Part shown: positions 43,453 through 51,676 of the stretch, piece after piece
Layout: the number at the start of each line of letters is the position of its first letter
How positions within the stretch are numbered: the first letter of the stretch is position 1
NCBI GenBank assembly: GCA_900317285.1
Contig: ONGA01000009.1
Span: 1-64,000 of the forward strand
Direction: 5' to 3'
DNA length: 64,000 nucleotides
DNA from: an uncultured Bacteroidales bacterium
Lineage (GTDB): Bacteria; Bacteroidota; Bacteroidia; Bacteroidales; P3
The notes under the pieces: model-generated
Told to the model about the DNA's origin: nothing
Database searches by the model: none
Seen by the model: only the letters and a program-made list of their open reading frames with translations
Made by a program: the position numbers and the translations under genes

Positions 43453-43815
43453 TTACTTCTGGCATTTGTGCTCGCACTCTTTGCCTTCGGCTTTCTTGCA
43501 GCACTCTTTGCCTTCTTCCTTGGCGCACTTGTGCTCGCAAGCTTTCTCGCAAGCCTGACCTTCGACGGCGGCTTTAGCCTTGCAGCAGTTTTCGGTACCA
43601 TGGTTGGGGCATGCCTCGCAGTTCTTAGCCTTGCACTCATCGCCACACTGGCACTCATGGTTGCAAGTGCTGTCCATAGCGCAGTGGTGTTCGCACTCCT
43701 CGGCGACGGCGACAGTGGTGTCCTCGGCGGCCTCGGCGGGCTGGTTGTTGTTGCAAGCAGTCATGGCGAAAGCAATGGCCATGGCGGCGACGGCGGTAAA
43801 CAGAACTTTTTTCAT
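43453..43815 (-). CDS. Cysteine-rich lipoprotein in the decarboxylase operon
   Basis: 120 residues. Lipoprotein signal MKKVLFTAVAAMAIAFAMTA with the lipid Cys21, then 17 more cysteines in 99 residues. Repeated motifs are CEHHC and CEHKC (twice), and CNHECQCGDEC. This density resembles metallothionein- or cluster-binding proteins. No catalytic domain is seen. It lies between the alpha subunit and OadG genes with the same strand and spacing as true subunits, so co-expression is likely. Metal handling or redox protection is speculative. Confidence 0.75.
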   Translation of the reverse strand: MKKVLFTAVAAMAIAFAMTACNNNQPAEAAEDTTVAVAEECEHHCAMDSTCNHECQCGDECKAKNCEACPNHGTENCCKAKAAVEGQACEKACEHKCAKEEGKECCKKAEGKECEHKCQK

Positions 43816-43872
43816 TTTTTTGATGTTTTTATTAAATTGGTTAAAAAAATAATTTCCTTTCGTTGTTCAGAA

Positions 43873-45432
43873 TTACAGAGGCAGATTGCAGTGCTTCTTC
43901 ATGGGCAGGGAATCCTTCTTGGTCTGGAGAGCCTGCAGGGCACGAATAACACGGAAGCGGGTGTTGCGGGGCTCGATGACATCGTCAATATAGCCGTATT
44001 TTGCGGCATTGTAAGGATTGGCGAAGAGATCATTGTACTCTTTCTCCTTCTCGGCGATGAATTTGGCTCTTTCTTCGGGATCGGTGATTTCCTTGAGGGC
44101 ACGACCATGAAGCACCTCAGTGGCGCCGCTGGCACCCATCACGGCAATCTGAGCGGTAGGCCAGGCGTAGTTGATATCGGAACGCAACTGTTTGCAGCTC
44201 ATAACGATATGTGCGCCACCATAGCTCTTGCGGAGGGTGACCGTCACCTTGGGAACGGTAGCCTCGCCGTAGGCATAGAGGAACTTGGCGCCATGATTGA
44301 TGACACCATTGTACTCCTGACCAGTACCGGGCAGGAAGCCGGGAACGTCAACGAGGGTGACAAGGGGAATATTGAAGGCATCGCAGAAGCGCACAAAGCG
44401 TGCACCTTTACGGGAGGCGTTGCAGTCGAGAACACCTGCCATAGCCTTGGGCTGGTTGGCGACAACACCGACGCTCACGCCACCCATGCGTGCGAATCCG
44501 ACAACAAGATTCTGGGCAAACTTCTCATGCACTTCGAGGAACTTGCCGTCGTCAACGATGGCATGGATGACATCTTTGACATCATAAGCCTGGTTGGGGT
44601 TTTCGGGAATGATGCTGTTGAGGCTATCCTCGAGGCGGTCGATGGGATCCTCGGTGGCAACATAGGGGGCTTCCTCAAAGTTATTACTGGGGATGTAACC
44701 CACAAGGTCACGGATAAGATTGAGTGTAGCCTCTTCTGTCTCGCCCACGAAATGGGCAACGCCGCTCTTGGTGGCATGCACCATGGCGCCGCCAAGTTTA
44801 TCGACGGTAACGTCCTCTCCGGTAACAGTCTTAACCACCTTGGGGCCGGTAAGGAACATGTAACTATTCTCTTTCGACATGAGGATAAAGTCGGTAAGAG
44901 CAGGGCTGTAGACCGAGCCGCCGGCACAGGGACCAAAGATGGCGCTGATCTGAGGCACAACGCCGGAAGCAAGAATATTGCGCTCGAAGATTTCTGCAAA
45001 GCCAGCAAGGGCATTGATACCTTCCTGGATACGTGCACCGCCCGAATCGTTAAGGCCGATGACGGGAGCACCGACTTTCATGGCCTGGTCCATGACCTTG
45101 CAAATCTTGAGGGCCATAGTCTCGCTCAGGGAACCACCCAACACGGTGAAGTCTTGGGCAAACACATAGACCAGACGACCGTTGATGGTGCCATAACCCG
45201 TAACGACACCGTCGCCAAGATAGGACTTCTTCTGCATGTCGAAGTTCATGCAACGGTGGGTGACGAACATGTCAAACTCCTCGAAGGAGCCTTCATCAAG
45301 GAGCAGGGCGATGCGCTCGCGAGCGGTGAGTTTGCCCTGTTCGTGCTGCTTGTCAATGCCTTTCTGGCCGCCGCCAATCTTGGCTTCGCCACGCTTGTCG
45401 AGCAGCTCTTTAATCTTCATTTCAAAAGCCAT
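43873..45432 (-). CDS. mmdA: Methylmalonyl-CoA decarboxylase alpha / acyl-CoA carboxyltransferase subunit
   Basis: 519 residues of the carboxyltransferase fold, two crotonase-like halves. [15 protein letters not shown] and [13 protein letters not shown] contribute acyl-CoA/biotin sites in the N half; [21 protein letters not shown] and [11 protein letters not shown] in the C half. It transfers CO2 from (S)-methylmalonyl-CoA to biotin, giving propionyl-CoA. Directly downstream (16 bp) of the epimerase gene that supplies the correct isomer. Confidence 0.93.
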   Translation of the reverse strand: MAFEMKIKELLDKRGEAKIGGGQKGIDKQHEQGKLTARERIALLLDEGSFEEFDMFVTHRCMNFDMQKKSYLGDGVVTGYGTINGRLVYVFAQDFTVLGGSLSETMALKICKVMDQAMKVGAPVIGLNDSGGARIQEGINALAGFAEIFERNILASGVVPQISAIFGPCAGGSVYSPALTDFILMSKENSYMFLTGPKVVKTVTGEDVTVDKLGGAMVHATKSGVAHFVGETEEATLNLIRDLVGYIPSNNFEEAPYVATEDPIDRLEDSLNSIIPENPNQAYDVKDVIHAIVDDGKFLEVHEKFAQNLVVGFARMGGVSVGVVANQPKAMAGVLDCNASRKGARFVRFCDAFNIPLVTLVDVPGFLPGTGQEYNGVINHGAKFLYAYGEATVPKVTVTLRKSYGGAHIVMSCKQLRSDINYAWPTAQIAVMGASGATEVLHGRALKEITDPEERAKFIAEKEKEYNDLFANPYNAAKYGYIDDVIEPRNTRFRVIRALQALQTKKDSLPMKKHCNLPL

Positions 45433-45448
45433 AATTATCTGTTTTTAT

Positions 45449-45856
45449 TTATTTGCAACAAAATTCGGTAAGCACTCCGAGGGTCGATTTGGGGTGCAGG
45501 AAGCCGATGTGGAGACCTTCAGCGCCACCACGGCTCTGCTGGTCGATGAGGCGCACGCCCTTCTCTTTGGCTTCGTTAAGGGCACGGTCGGTATCCTCCA
45601 TGGCGAAAGCGATATGATGCATACCGCCCTTTCCGCCGTTTTTCTCAATGAAAGCGGCAATAGTGCTCTCGGGGCAGGTGGGCTCGAGAAGCTCTATCTT
45701 AACGTCGCCGCAACGGAAAAATGCGGTCTTGACTTTCTGGTCTTTAACTTCCTCGATGGCATAGCATTTAAGCCCCATCACGTCTTCCCAGTAACGGATG
45801 GCCTCGTCGAGGTTGGTCACGGCGATGCCGATGTGTTCAATGTGCGAAGGTGTCAT
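45449..45856 (-). CDS. mce: Methylmalonyl-CoA epimerase
   Basis: 135 residues. Vicinal-oxygen-chelate fold; HIEHIGIAV at the N-terminus and HHIAFAMED carry the metal ligands. It converts (R)-methylmalonyl-CoA from the mutase to the (S) form used by the decarboxylase. Start at 45856 gives the family N-terminus. First gene of the operon; -7 element at 45932-45939. Confidence 0.92.
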   Translation of the reverse strand: MTPSHIEHIGIAVTNLDEAIRYWEDVMGLKCYAIEEVKDQKVKTAFFRCGDVKIELLEPTCPESTIAAFIEKNGGKGGMHHIAFAMEDTDRALNEAKEKGVRLIDQQSRGGAEGLHIGFLHPKSTLGVLTEFCCK

Positions 45857-45931
45857 TTTAATTATATTATAATTATTACTAATCATTAAAATTCATACAC
45901 TTAACCCCACAAAGGGCTTGGTGTGAAAATG

Positions 45932-45939
45932 CAAATATA
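45932..45939 (-). promoter_or_regulatory. -7 element of the methylmalonyl-CoA operon promoter
   Basis: Minus-strand TATATTTG, 76 nt upstream of mce. A second TATCTTTG on the same strand lies at 45977-45984. The -33 elements are weak. Confidence 0.6.
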
Positions 45940-46022
45940 CGAAGTTTTTTTGAAACAAGCGGAAATTATTTATTCACAAAGATAAAATCATATCTTTTTC
46001 CTCATATGAATAATAAAATTCG

Positions 46023-46030
46023 TATATTTG
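46023..46030 (+). promoter_or_regulatory. -7 element of the lipoprotein gene promoter
   Basis: TATATTTG, 35 nt before the ATG at 46065, with TTTTTC near the -33 position; divergent from the mce promoter. Confidence 0.6.
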
Positions 46031-46064
46031 CAAACCGAATTAAATCAAGAAAAACCAAGATAAC

Positions 46065-46661
46065 ATGAAGAAAATCTTATTAATAGCATTTATTGCCGGA
46101 ACATTTACACTGTCGTCATGCGACATTATCAACGACCTGGCGGGTCAGGTGCAAAGCGTGGCAAACCTGAGAAATTGCGAGTTCAGCATGAAGAATGTGA
46201 GCAACGTCACTATCGCTGATGTCAACGTGAAAGACCTGACACAAGGAAAGTTGAGCGCCACCGACATTGTGAAACTAGTGGCAGCCTACCAAAGCAAGAA
46301 AGTTCCCATGGCGATGAATGTGAACATGGGCGTGAAGAACCCGACACAGCAGAAAGCGTCGATGACTGCTTTGGATTGGATCCTTGCCATCGACGGCACC
46401 GATATCGCCAACGGCGTGAGCAAAAAGAGCTACACCATCAATCCCAAGAAAACCACCACTGTTCCCCTGCCCGTGAAAACCGACCTCGGCGAACTATTCT
46501 CGAAGAAAGGGGTGGAAGCTCTGAAGAATTTCGCCTCCAGCTTCACCTCCGACGGCACCTCCTCGAAAGTGGGTCTCCGTGTGAAACCCAGCCTCTCGGT
46601 CGGCAGCACGCAGGTACCCTTCCCCAACTATATCAAGCTGGAAAAGAAGACAGGAGCCTGA
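46065..46661 (+). CDS. Lipoprotein of unknown function
   Basis: 198 residues. Lipobox FTLSSC with Cys19. Mature part mainly beta-strand (VGLRVKPSLSVGSTQVPF), suggestive of a LEA-type or immunoglobulin-like sandwich (MKNVSNVTIADVNVKDLTQG). Its 3' end overlaps the M20 gene by 29 bp on the opposite strand. No function known. Confidence 0.65.
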   Translation: MKKILLIAFIAGTFTLSSCDIINDLAGQVQSVANLRNCEFSMKNVSNVTIADVNVKDLTQGKLSATDIVKLVAAYQSKKVPMAMNVNMGVKNPTQQKASMTALDWILAIDGTDIANGVSKKSYTINPKKTTTVPLPVKTDLGELFSKKGVEALKNFASSFTSDGTSSKVGLRVKPSLSVGSTQVPFPNYIKLEKKTGA

Positions 46662-47703
46662 AAAACAGCTGGGCGGCAGGCTCGATGAGTTCATCTGGAA
46701 AGTCGTAGTCGGGGTGGTGCAGCTCGGCATGTTTCTCGCCGCTTCCCATTCCGAACATGGCTCCGGGAAACTCCAGCAAATACTCGGCGAAGTCCTCGCT
46801 CCAACGGTTGGGCTCCATTTGATATTGAACCCGAAGCGGCACCTCTTCTGCCGCTTTTTCTATCGCCTCCACGCAGTCGCCGTTGTTCTCTGTGGCACGG
46901 AAAGGCTCCACCAACGTGCGCGACACCGTCAAACCATAACGTTCGGCAATCTCATTCACCGCACTATTGGCATCAGCCAACAGCCGCTCCATCTCGTCGT
47001 TGGTAAAAGCGCGAAGCGTGAACATCACCTCTCCATGCCCGGCCGAGGTGCCAAAGGCCGGCGACCCAACCCTCACGCAGATGAGCGTCGATTGCCTGAA
47101 CTCCCCATTCCGCCCATTAAACCCATTAAACCTGTTAATGATTTCGCTGACCGCAAGTCCCGGATTTACACCCATTTCCGGTGTAGATGCATGGGTCTCA
47201 CGACCGTCGAGATGGTAAACGACTCCGGTCGAGGCGGCAGCAAAAGTACGGGGGCACAATACCACTGTCCCCAACGGATAGCCTGGCAAATTATGCAAAG
47301 CATAGAATGCCTTGATGTTATACTGTTGAAGGATACCGCTCTCAAGCACGGCTCGCGAGCCCGTACCCGTCTCTTCGGCGGGCTGCCAAAGCAACAGTTT
47401 GTTGGAACCTCCTGCAACGGAGTCGACAAGTTCTGCCAGGCGGAGCAGGATGGTGGTATGACCGTCATGTCCGCAGCGGTGCCCTATAGGCAGCGCATCT
47501 GTGTCAGCACGAAAAGCAATCGTCTCTTTTCCAGGGTCTTTTCCCCACACGGCGACAACACCATAGCCTCCCACATGCGTATAAACCTTGTCTGGATGCA
47601 GAGACTGCAAGTATTGGATTATATAATCATGCGCAAACTGCTCGTTTCCTGCGGTCTGCGGATGCTCATGCAGCTGGTGACGAATTGCCTTATAGTCGGT
47701 CAT
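46633..47703 (-). CDS. M20 family amidohydrolase / peptidase
   Basis: 356 residues. Zinc-binding elements of the M20 fold are seen: HRCGHDGHTTILL (near 72), EETGTGS (near 110) and HASTPEMG (near 172), plus the C-terminal MGSGEKHAELHHPD. Relatives hydrolyse N-acyl amino acids or peptides. The operon partners are MurD2- and MurL-like, so a cell-wall peptide substrate is possible. The stop overlaps the opposite-strand lipoprotein gene and its start overlaps murD2 by 4 nt. Confidence 0.85.
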   Translation of the reverse strand: MTDYKAIRHQLHEHPQTAGNEQFAHDYIIQYLQSLHPDKVYTHVGGYGVVAVWGKDPGKETIAFRADTDALPIGHRCGHDGHTTILLRLAELVDSVAGGSNKLLLWQPAEETGTGSRAVLESGILQQYNIKAFYALHNLPGYPLGTVVLCPRTFAAASTGVVYHLDGRETHASTPEMGVNPGLAVSEIINRFNGFNGRNGEFRQSTLICVRVGSPAFGTSAGHGEVMFTLRAFTNDEMERLLADANSAVNEIAERYGLTVSRTLVEPFRATENNGDCVEAIEKAAEEVPLRVQYQMEPNRWSEDFAEYLLEFPGAMFGMGSGEKHAELHHPDYDFPDELIEPAAQLFFRLLSSFPA

Positions 47704-48941
47704 AGTTTCATTATCTGTTCGCGGTAGAAATCGCCGCGCTGTTCAAAATTCTTGAAGGCATCATAGCTGGCAGCCGCCGGCGAGAGCAGCACCACCCCGC
47801 CCTGCGGCGTATGCTCGGCACACCACGGGACAATCTTGGTGTAGTCGTCCTCTAGTAAAATTGAAAGTTGAAAATTGAAAATTGAAAATTTCTGATAAAT
47901 TCTTCTTCCTGCGGCGCCTACAAATACAATGTTCTTTATCGGGTTCTCTTTCAGAAAGTCAACCAGCGGAGAATAGTCGATTCCACGGTCAAAGCCGCCG
48001 AGAATCAGCGTGTCCACACGCCCTAAAGCTTTCACGGCGGCAATGGCGGCGGCGGGGATAGTGCTGATACTGTCGTCATACCAAGTAATGCCGTTGTAGC
48101 ACCCCACCTTCTCCATCCGATGCCTTAATCCCTGAAACGACGCCAACCGTTCCGGCTCCACCACGCCGGCCGCCAATGCCGCCACGCGGCAGGCAACCAG
48201 TGCGTTGCTCCTATTATGCTCACCCTCCAACGGACAAGCGTCAACCAGCGTCCGCTCCTCGGCGGTGAGTTCATGGATGGAATAAGGATGCATCTCGCTC
48301 TCAATCTTCAACCTGCAACTGTCAACCAACCCACGCAGTTCCTCATTGTCAGTGCAATAGAAGAAATGGTCCCCCCTTCTCTGTTTCAACCCAATCTGCA
48401 TCTTCGCCATCTTGTAGCCGAGATAGTTCTCATAATGGTCGAGATGTTCCTGGAAAAGATTGAGCAACACGGAGATATGCGGTGCCCGATGGATATTCTC
48501 AAGCTGGTGGCAACTGAGTTCCGCCACCACGACAGAGTCCTCTCCGAGCTCGTCAAGGATATCAAACAACGGAATGCCGATATTGCCAGCCAGAATGGAA
48601 CCCGGCAGCAAATGGTGAATCAAGCTGGCAGTGGTGGATTTACCCTTGGTTCCAGTAATGCCAATCACCTGGTCTCCATACACTTGCAGAAACAAATCCG
48701 TCAACGACGAACACTCCGCTCCTCCCATCACCCGCATCGGTACGCCGGGGCTCTTGATTACCAAGTCATAGCCTTTGGCAGCCTCGGTGGCAATCTCCTC
48801 ATTGCCGTCGGCAATGATATAGTCGGCATCCGGCAACAATCTGTTTATCAATCGTTCGGCACTCTTCCCCTCACGACCGTAACCGGCCATCAGTATGCGC
48901 CGACCCGACAGAAGTGATTTCAGCTGTTCTTCTCTATACAT
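47700..48941 (-). CDS. murD2: UDP-N-acetylmuramoyl-L-alanine--L-glutamate ligase (MurD2-like)
   Basis: 413 residues of the Mur ligase fold. Rossmann start MAGYGREGKSAER, P-loop GITGTKGKSTTAS (94-106), NLFQEHLDHY and the YDDSISTIPAA region. The pairing with a MurL-like gene suggests the MurD2 role: adding L-Glu to UDP-MurNAc-L-Ala before epimerisation, as described in Xanthomonas. A classical MurD role cannot be excluded. A heptad tract (47858-47892) adds FSIFNFQLSI in the C-terminal domain. Confidence 0.78.
   Translation of the reverse strand: MYREEQLKSLLSGRRILMAGYGREGKSAERLINRLLPDADYIIADGNEEIATEAAKGYDLVIKSPGVPMRVMGGAECSSLTDLFLQVYGDQVIGITGTKGKSTTASLIHHLLPGSILAGNIGIPLFDILDELGEDSVVVAELSCHQLENIHRAPHISVLLNLFQEHLDHYENYLGYKMAKMQIGLKQRRGDHFFYCTDNEELRGLVDSCRLKIESEMHPYSIHELTAEERTLVDACPLEGEHNRSNALVACRVAALAAGVVEPERLASFQGLRHRMEKVGCYNGITWYDDSISTIPAAAIAAVKALGRVDTLILGGFDRGIDYSPLVDFLKENPIKNIVFVGAAGRRIYQKFSIFNFQLSILLEDDYTKIVPWCAEHTPQGGVVLLSPAAASYDAFKNFEQRGDFYREQIMKL
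47858..47892. repeat. Heptanucleotide tract inside murD2
   Basis: Plus strand TTGAAAG-TTGAAAA-TTGAAAA-TTGAAAA; translated on the coding strand as FSIFNFQLSI. Confidence 0.8.
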
Positions 48942-50287
48942 GCTTTTTGCAGGATATTACGTTCTTCTTCCGTGAGGTTCCCGGCAGGCAGAAGGTTCCC
49001 AAGAGACTTAGTGTCACAATGGGATTCAACGCCCTTAAGGTATTCAAGGAGAGCAGGTTTGCGTCCGTCGGCATACCACCGTTCCAAAGTCATCGCAAGC
49101 GCCTGCCACACCTCGCTGACAGTGCCCACGCACTCAAACGGCTTGGTCTCCGCCTCGCCTATAAGCTGTTCAAATTCAAGCTTCAACGAGACATCATCCA
49201 GCATTGCCTTGCCGAAGATCTGATTCAGCCGCTTGGGCTCTATGAACGGCGACAGGATGATGTAGGCAAAGAGGCACTTGGCGCAATGGCCGCACCAAAT
49301 ATCCTCCTTGCTTCCCACGTTGCATGAGCGGAACACGTCGTGATAGGCTGTGAAACGGCTGAAAAGCATGGCAATCTGCAATTCGCTCAACGGGCGGAGG
49401 AAGGAGAAATAGTTGAAATCAGGACGATAGCGGCGGAAGTCGTCTTCAAACTCCAAACTCTTGCTATACTGATGGTTAACGCTTGTCCCTATCACCGTGC
49501 TCTCGTTGGCGGAGCTCTCGTTGCTCAATGCCACGTTGGGAATGCCGCTCAAGGCCGATGCCAGCCGCGTATAGAACGCCAGCATGGCGGAGAAAGGAGT
49601 GTGACCGTTCAGATACCCCTCGGCATTGAGTTTCAGCAGCGTAGGGTCAATCTTGCGGCGGATGACAAGCACCTCCTCCATCGGGAAACCGGCGATGCGG
49701 GCGCACTCGACGGTGGCACCGCGGGGATTCATAATCAACGGACGGATTGTCTTGCCGGCGCGGCGCAGAAGCTCCAGCGTGACGACGCTGTCCTTCCCGC
49801 CCCCTACCGGGACCAGGTAAGAATTGGAAACTGGAAATAGGGAATTAGGATTTTCATTTGCGTCAACCGAACTTTCCTCTTCCCTCTTCCCACTTTCCAC
49901 CTCAAGAAAAGCATCCTGCGTTTCCGTAATGCCATTGGTATAGAAAAACTCGCCCAGACCATGCCAGTAGAGCTTCTTCCAGAAGGCCACCTGCTCGTCC
50001 GTAAGGCTGCCGCACGACACCTTGACCTGTGGCGGACATGCACATTTCCAGTAGCTTATCAGCTCAATCATGCCGATATCGAACACCATGCGGTCAATGC
50101 CCTTGGCCTCCATGTCCAGGAACGGGCGGGCCTCGAAATGGGCCTCGGGATGAAACTCCACATCGCCCATGCGGAAATCAAACCACACTTTCAAGCCCTC
50201 CTCCAGTGATTTCCAATGGAATGCCTCGTATTCAAACACGGGGTAACGCCCGCGCAACTCCCTGTACTTGTCGTTCCTGTCTGCCAT
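48920..50287 (-). CDS. murL: UDP-MurNAc-L-alanyl-L-glutamate epimerase (MurL-like)
   Basis: 455 residues from the ATG at 50287 (MADRNDKYREL). VPVGGGKDSVVTLELL (159-174) is a PP-loop-like nucleotide motif and LSNESSANEST the second family motif; WCGHCAKC and the C-terminal region match MurL proteins. The predicted step is epimerisation of L-Glu to D-Glu in UDP-MurNAc-L-Ala-Glu, with ATP. Start is set because the in-frame TTG at 50329 falls within the -7 element. Two repeat tracts (49821-49850, 49870-49902) lengthen the loop before the PP-loop. Overlaps murD2 by 22 nt. Confidence 0.75.
   Translation of the reverse strand: MADRNDKYRELRGRYPVFEYEAFHWKSLEEGLKVWFDFRMGDVEFHPEAHFEARPFLDMEAKGIDRMVFDIGMIELISYWKCACPPQVKVSCGSLTDEQVAFWKKLYWHGLGEFFYTNGITETQDAFLEVESGKREEESSVDANENPNSLFPVSNSYLVPVGGGKDSVVTLELLRRAGKTIRPLIMNPRGATVECARIAGFPMEEVLVIRRKIDPTLLKLNAEGYLNGHTPFSAMLAFYTRLASALSGIPNVALSNESSANESTVIGTSVNHQYSKSLEFEDDFRRYRPDFNYFSFLRPLSELQIAMLFSRFTAYHDVFRSCNVGSKEDIWCGHCAKCLFAYIILSPFIEPKRLNQIFGKAMLDDVSLKLEFEQLIGEAETKPFECVGTVSEVWQALAMTLERWYADGRKPALLEYLKGVESHCDTKSLGNLLPAGNLTEEERNILQKACIEKNS
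49821..49902. repeat. Inverted pair of degenerate heptad tracts inside murL
   Basis: 49821-49850 reads TTGGAAA-CTGGAAA-TAGGGAA-TTAGGAT on plus; 49870-49902 carries GTGGAAA-GTGGGAA-GAGGGAA-GAGGAAA on minus. Both remain in frame (PVSNSY and VESGKREEESS). Confidence 0.6.
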
Positions 50288-50326
50288 GTCGGTTTCTCTT
50301 TTTTCCTTTCCATAACTCACTTTTCG

Positions 50327-50334
50327 CAAAAATA
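50327..50334 (-). promoter_or_regulatory. -7 element of the murL-murD2-M20 operon
   Basis: Minus-strand TATTTTTG, 39 nt upstream of the murL ATG at 50287. -33 weak. Confidence 0.6.
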
Positions 50335-50405
50335 TTGTGCAACAGACACAATAAAACCCCGCCGCGTCCCGTTAGGCAAATAAAATCAATAAAAAACAAA
50401 GTAAA

Positions 50406-50687
50406 ATGCTACTCCTCGACATTCCCAACGGCTGGAAAACAGCCATCATGTTCCTCCTGATGATTGCCGTCTTCTACCTCTTCCTGATACGGCCCCAGAG
50501 CCAGAAAACAAAAAAGGAAGCCGCCTACCGCGACGGCCTCAAGAACGGCGACCGCGTCATGACCGCCGGCGGCATACATGTCACCTTCATCTCTCGCGAA
50601 GGCGGCATGGCAACCGTCGAGCTCGCCCCGGGCACACGCATCAAAGTGCAAATCGGCACCCTGCAGCCCATCCCCGAGAGGAAATAA
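50406..50687 (+). CDS. yajC: Preprotein translocase subunit YajC
   Basis: 93 residues. One membrane helix (TAIMFLLMIAVFYLFLIRPQ), the RPQ motif, and a short beta-rich cytoplasmic tail with the conserved GDRVMTAGGIHV. YajC binds SecDF-YidC and assists Sec export. It stands alone; secDF is not in the window. Confidence 0.92.
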   Translation: MLLLDIPNGWKTAIMFLLMIAVFYLFLIRPQSQKTKKEAAYRDGLKNGDRVMTAGGIHVTFISREGGMATVELAPGTRIKVQIGTLQPIPERK

Positions 50688-50747
50688 TCACCCCCTTCCC
50701 CATCCTCTCTCCATTCCTCCCCGCCCACCCCTCCTTTGCACCCGTGA

Positions 50748-50872
50748 CATAGGAGCATCATATACGCATCATATACGCATCATAGGAGAACCCAAGGAGA
50801 AGTATAGGAAAATGGTAGTACAAGCATAGGAGCACATTTCACCCAAAATCCTCCTATGTCCACCCAGTTTAG
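50748..50872. repeat. CTCCTATG repeat region, copy C
   Basis: Inverted relative to copy B. Reverse complement reads CTCCTATGCTTGTACTACCA, TTCTCCTATGATGCGTATAT with GCGTATATGATG twice, and CTCCTATGTCAC. It occupies most of the 50688-51006 gap between yajC and the TetR gene; nothing else is seen there except a promoter. Confidence 0.85.
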
Positions 50873-50927
50873 GATTATTTAACAGATAAAACTCTGAAAA
50901 CTTTTCCGGTTTTCCGAGTTTTATTCG

Positions 50928-50935
50928 TATCTTTG
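50928..50935 (+). promoter_or_regulatory. -7 element of the efflux operon promoter
   Basis: TATCTTTG, 71 nt before the TetR gene. -33 weak (TTTTCC). Operator half-sites not evident. Confidence 0.6.
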
Positions 50936-51006
50936 CACCGCTTTTCCACCTTCAGCAGAAGTCCTGGACAAACTGCAAACAACTGATAGACACACATAAA
51001 CAAAGA

Positions 51007-51654
51007 ATGTCAACAGAAGAACAGAAAGAAAAAGTAGTGGAAACCGCCGTGCAAATGTTCAACACCCGCGGTTGCAAGGGTGTGACCATGGACGACATCG
51101 CCACTTCAATGCACATCTCCAAACGGACTCTCTACGAGACCTTTGCCAACAAAGAGGAGTTGCTTTCGGCCTGTCTGATGCGGGTGCATGATGAAATCGA
51201 CGCCCTCCACAAACAAATATTCAACAAAGTCGACGAACCTCTCCTGGTGGCCATGTACATGATTCGTGCCAATGCCATCGTCAACCACAGTTACCACCAT
51301 CTCATCGAAGACGCCGAACGTTGCTACCCCGAGCTCCATGACCGGTTCTTCAAAATCCACTCCGAATCCTTCCGCACCTATATCCACTGCGGCATTGAAT
51401 ATGTACGCCAACACCAGTACCTTAGACCCGACGCCGACACCGAGGTGGCCGAAGACTTCATCTGCAACCTTGTGCAGCACAAACGCATGTCGGAAGTGGT
51501 CGACAGCCGCGAATACGCCCGCTACACCAGCGAGATTTGCTTCACCTATCTGCGGGGGCTGATGACCGTCGACACCATCGCCCGCTATGAGAAAGAAGAG
51601 GCCCATTTCCGCCAACTCCTCGAAACTCTGGGAATGGGCGATAAAAAGAAATAA
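51007..51654 (+). CDS. TetR/AcrR family transcriptional regulator
   Basis: 215 residues. Helix-turn-helix MDDIATSMHISKRTLYETFA (about 28-47), then an alpha-helical ligand/dimer domain. Located directly upstream of and co-directional with a tripartite efflux system (22 bp to the TolC-like gene), so it probably represses its own operon until a substrate binds. Ligand unknown. Confidence 0.9.
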   Translation: MSTEEQKEKVVETAVQMFNTRGCKGVTMDDIATSMHISKRTLYETFANKEELLSACLMRVHDEIDALHKQIFNKVDEPLLVAMYMIRANAIVNHSYHHLIEDAERCYPELHDRFFKIHSESFRTYIHCGIEYVRQHQYLRPDADTEVAEDFICNLVQHKRMSEVVDSREYARYTSEICFTYLRGLMTVDTIARYEKEEAHFRQLLETLGMGDKKK

Positions 51655-51676
51655 AATAAGTAAATATATAATAACA

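Noticed and set aside
42802..45471. Very long open frame (889 codons) on the plus strand
   Set aside because: It lies antisense to mmdA, the Cys-rich lipoprotein and the OadG-like gene; those have clear family motifs, and the opposite frame is open only because of GC-rich codon bias.
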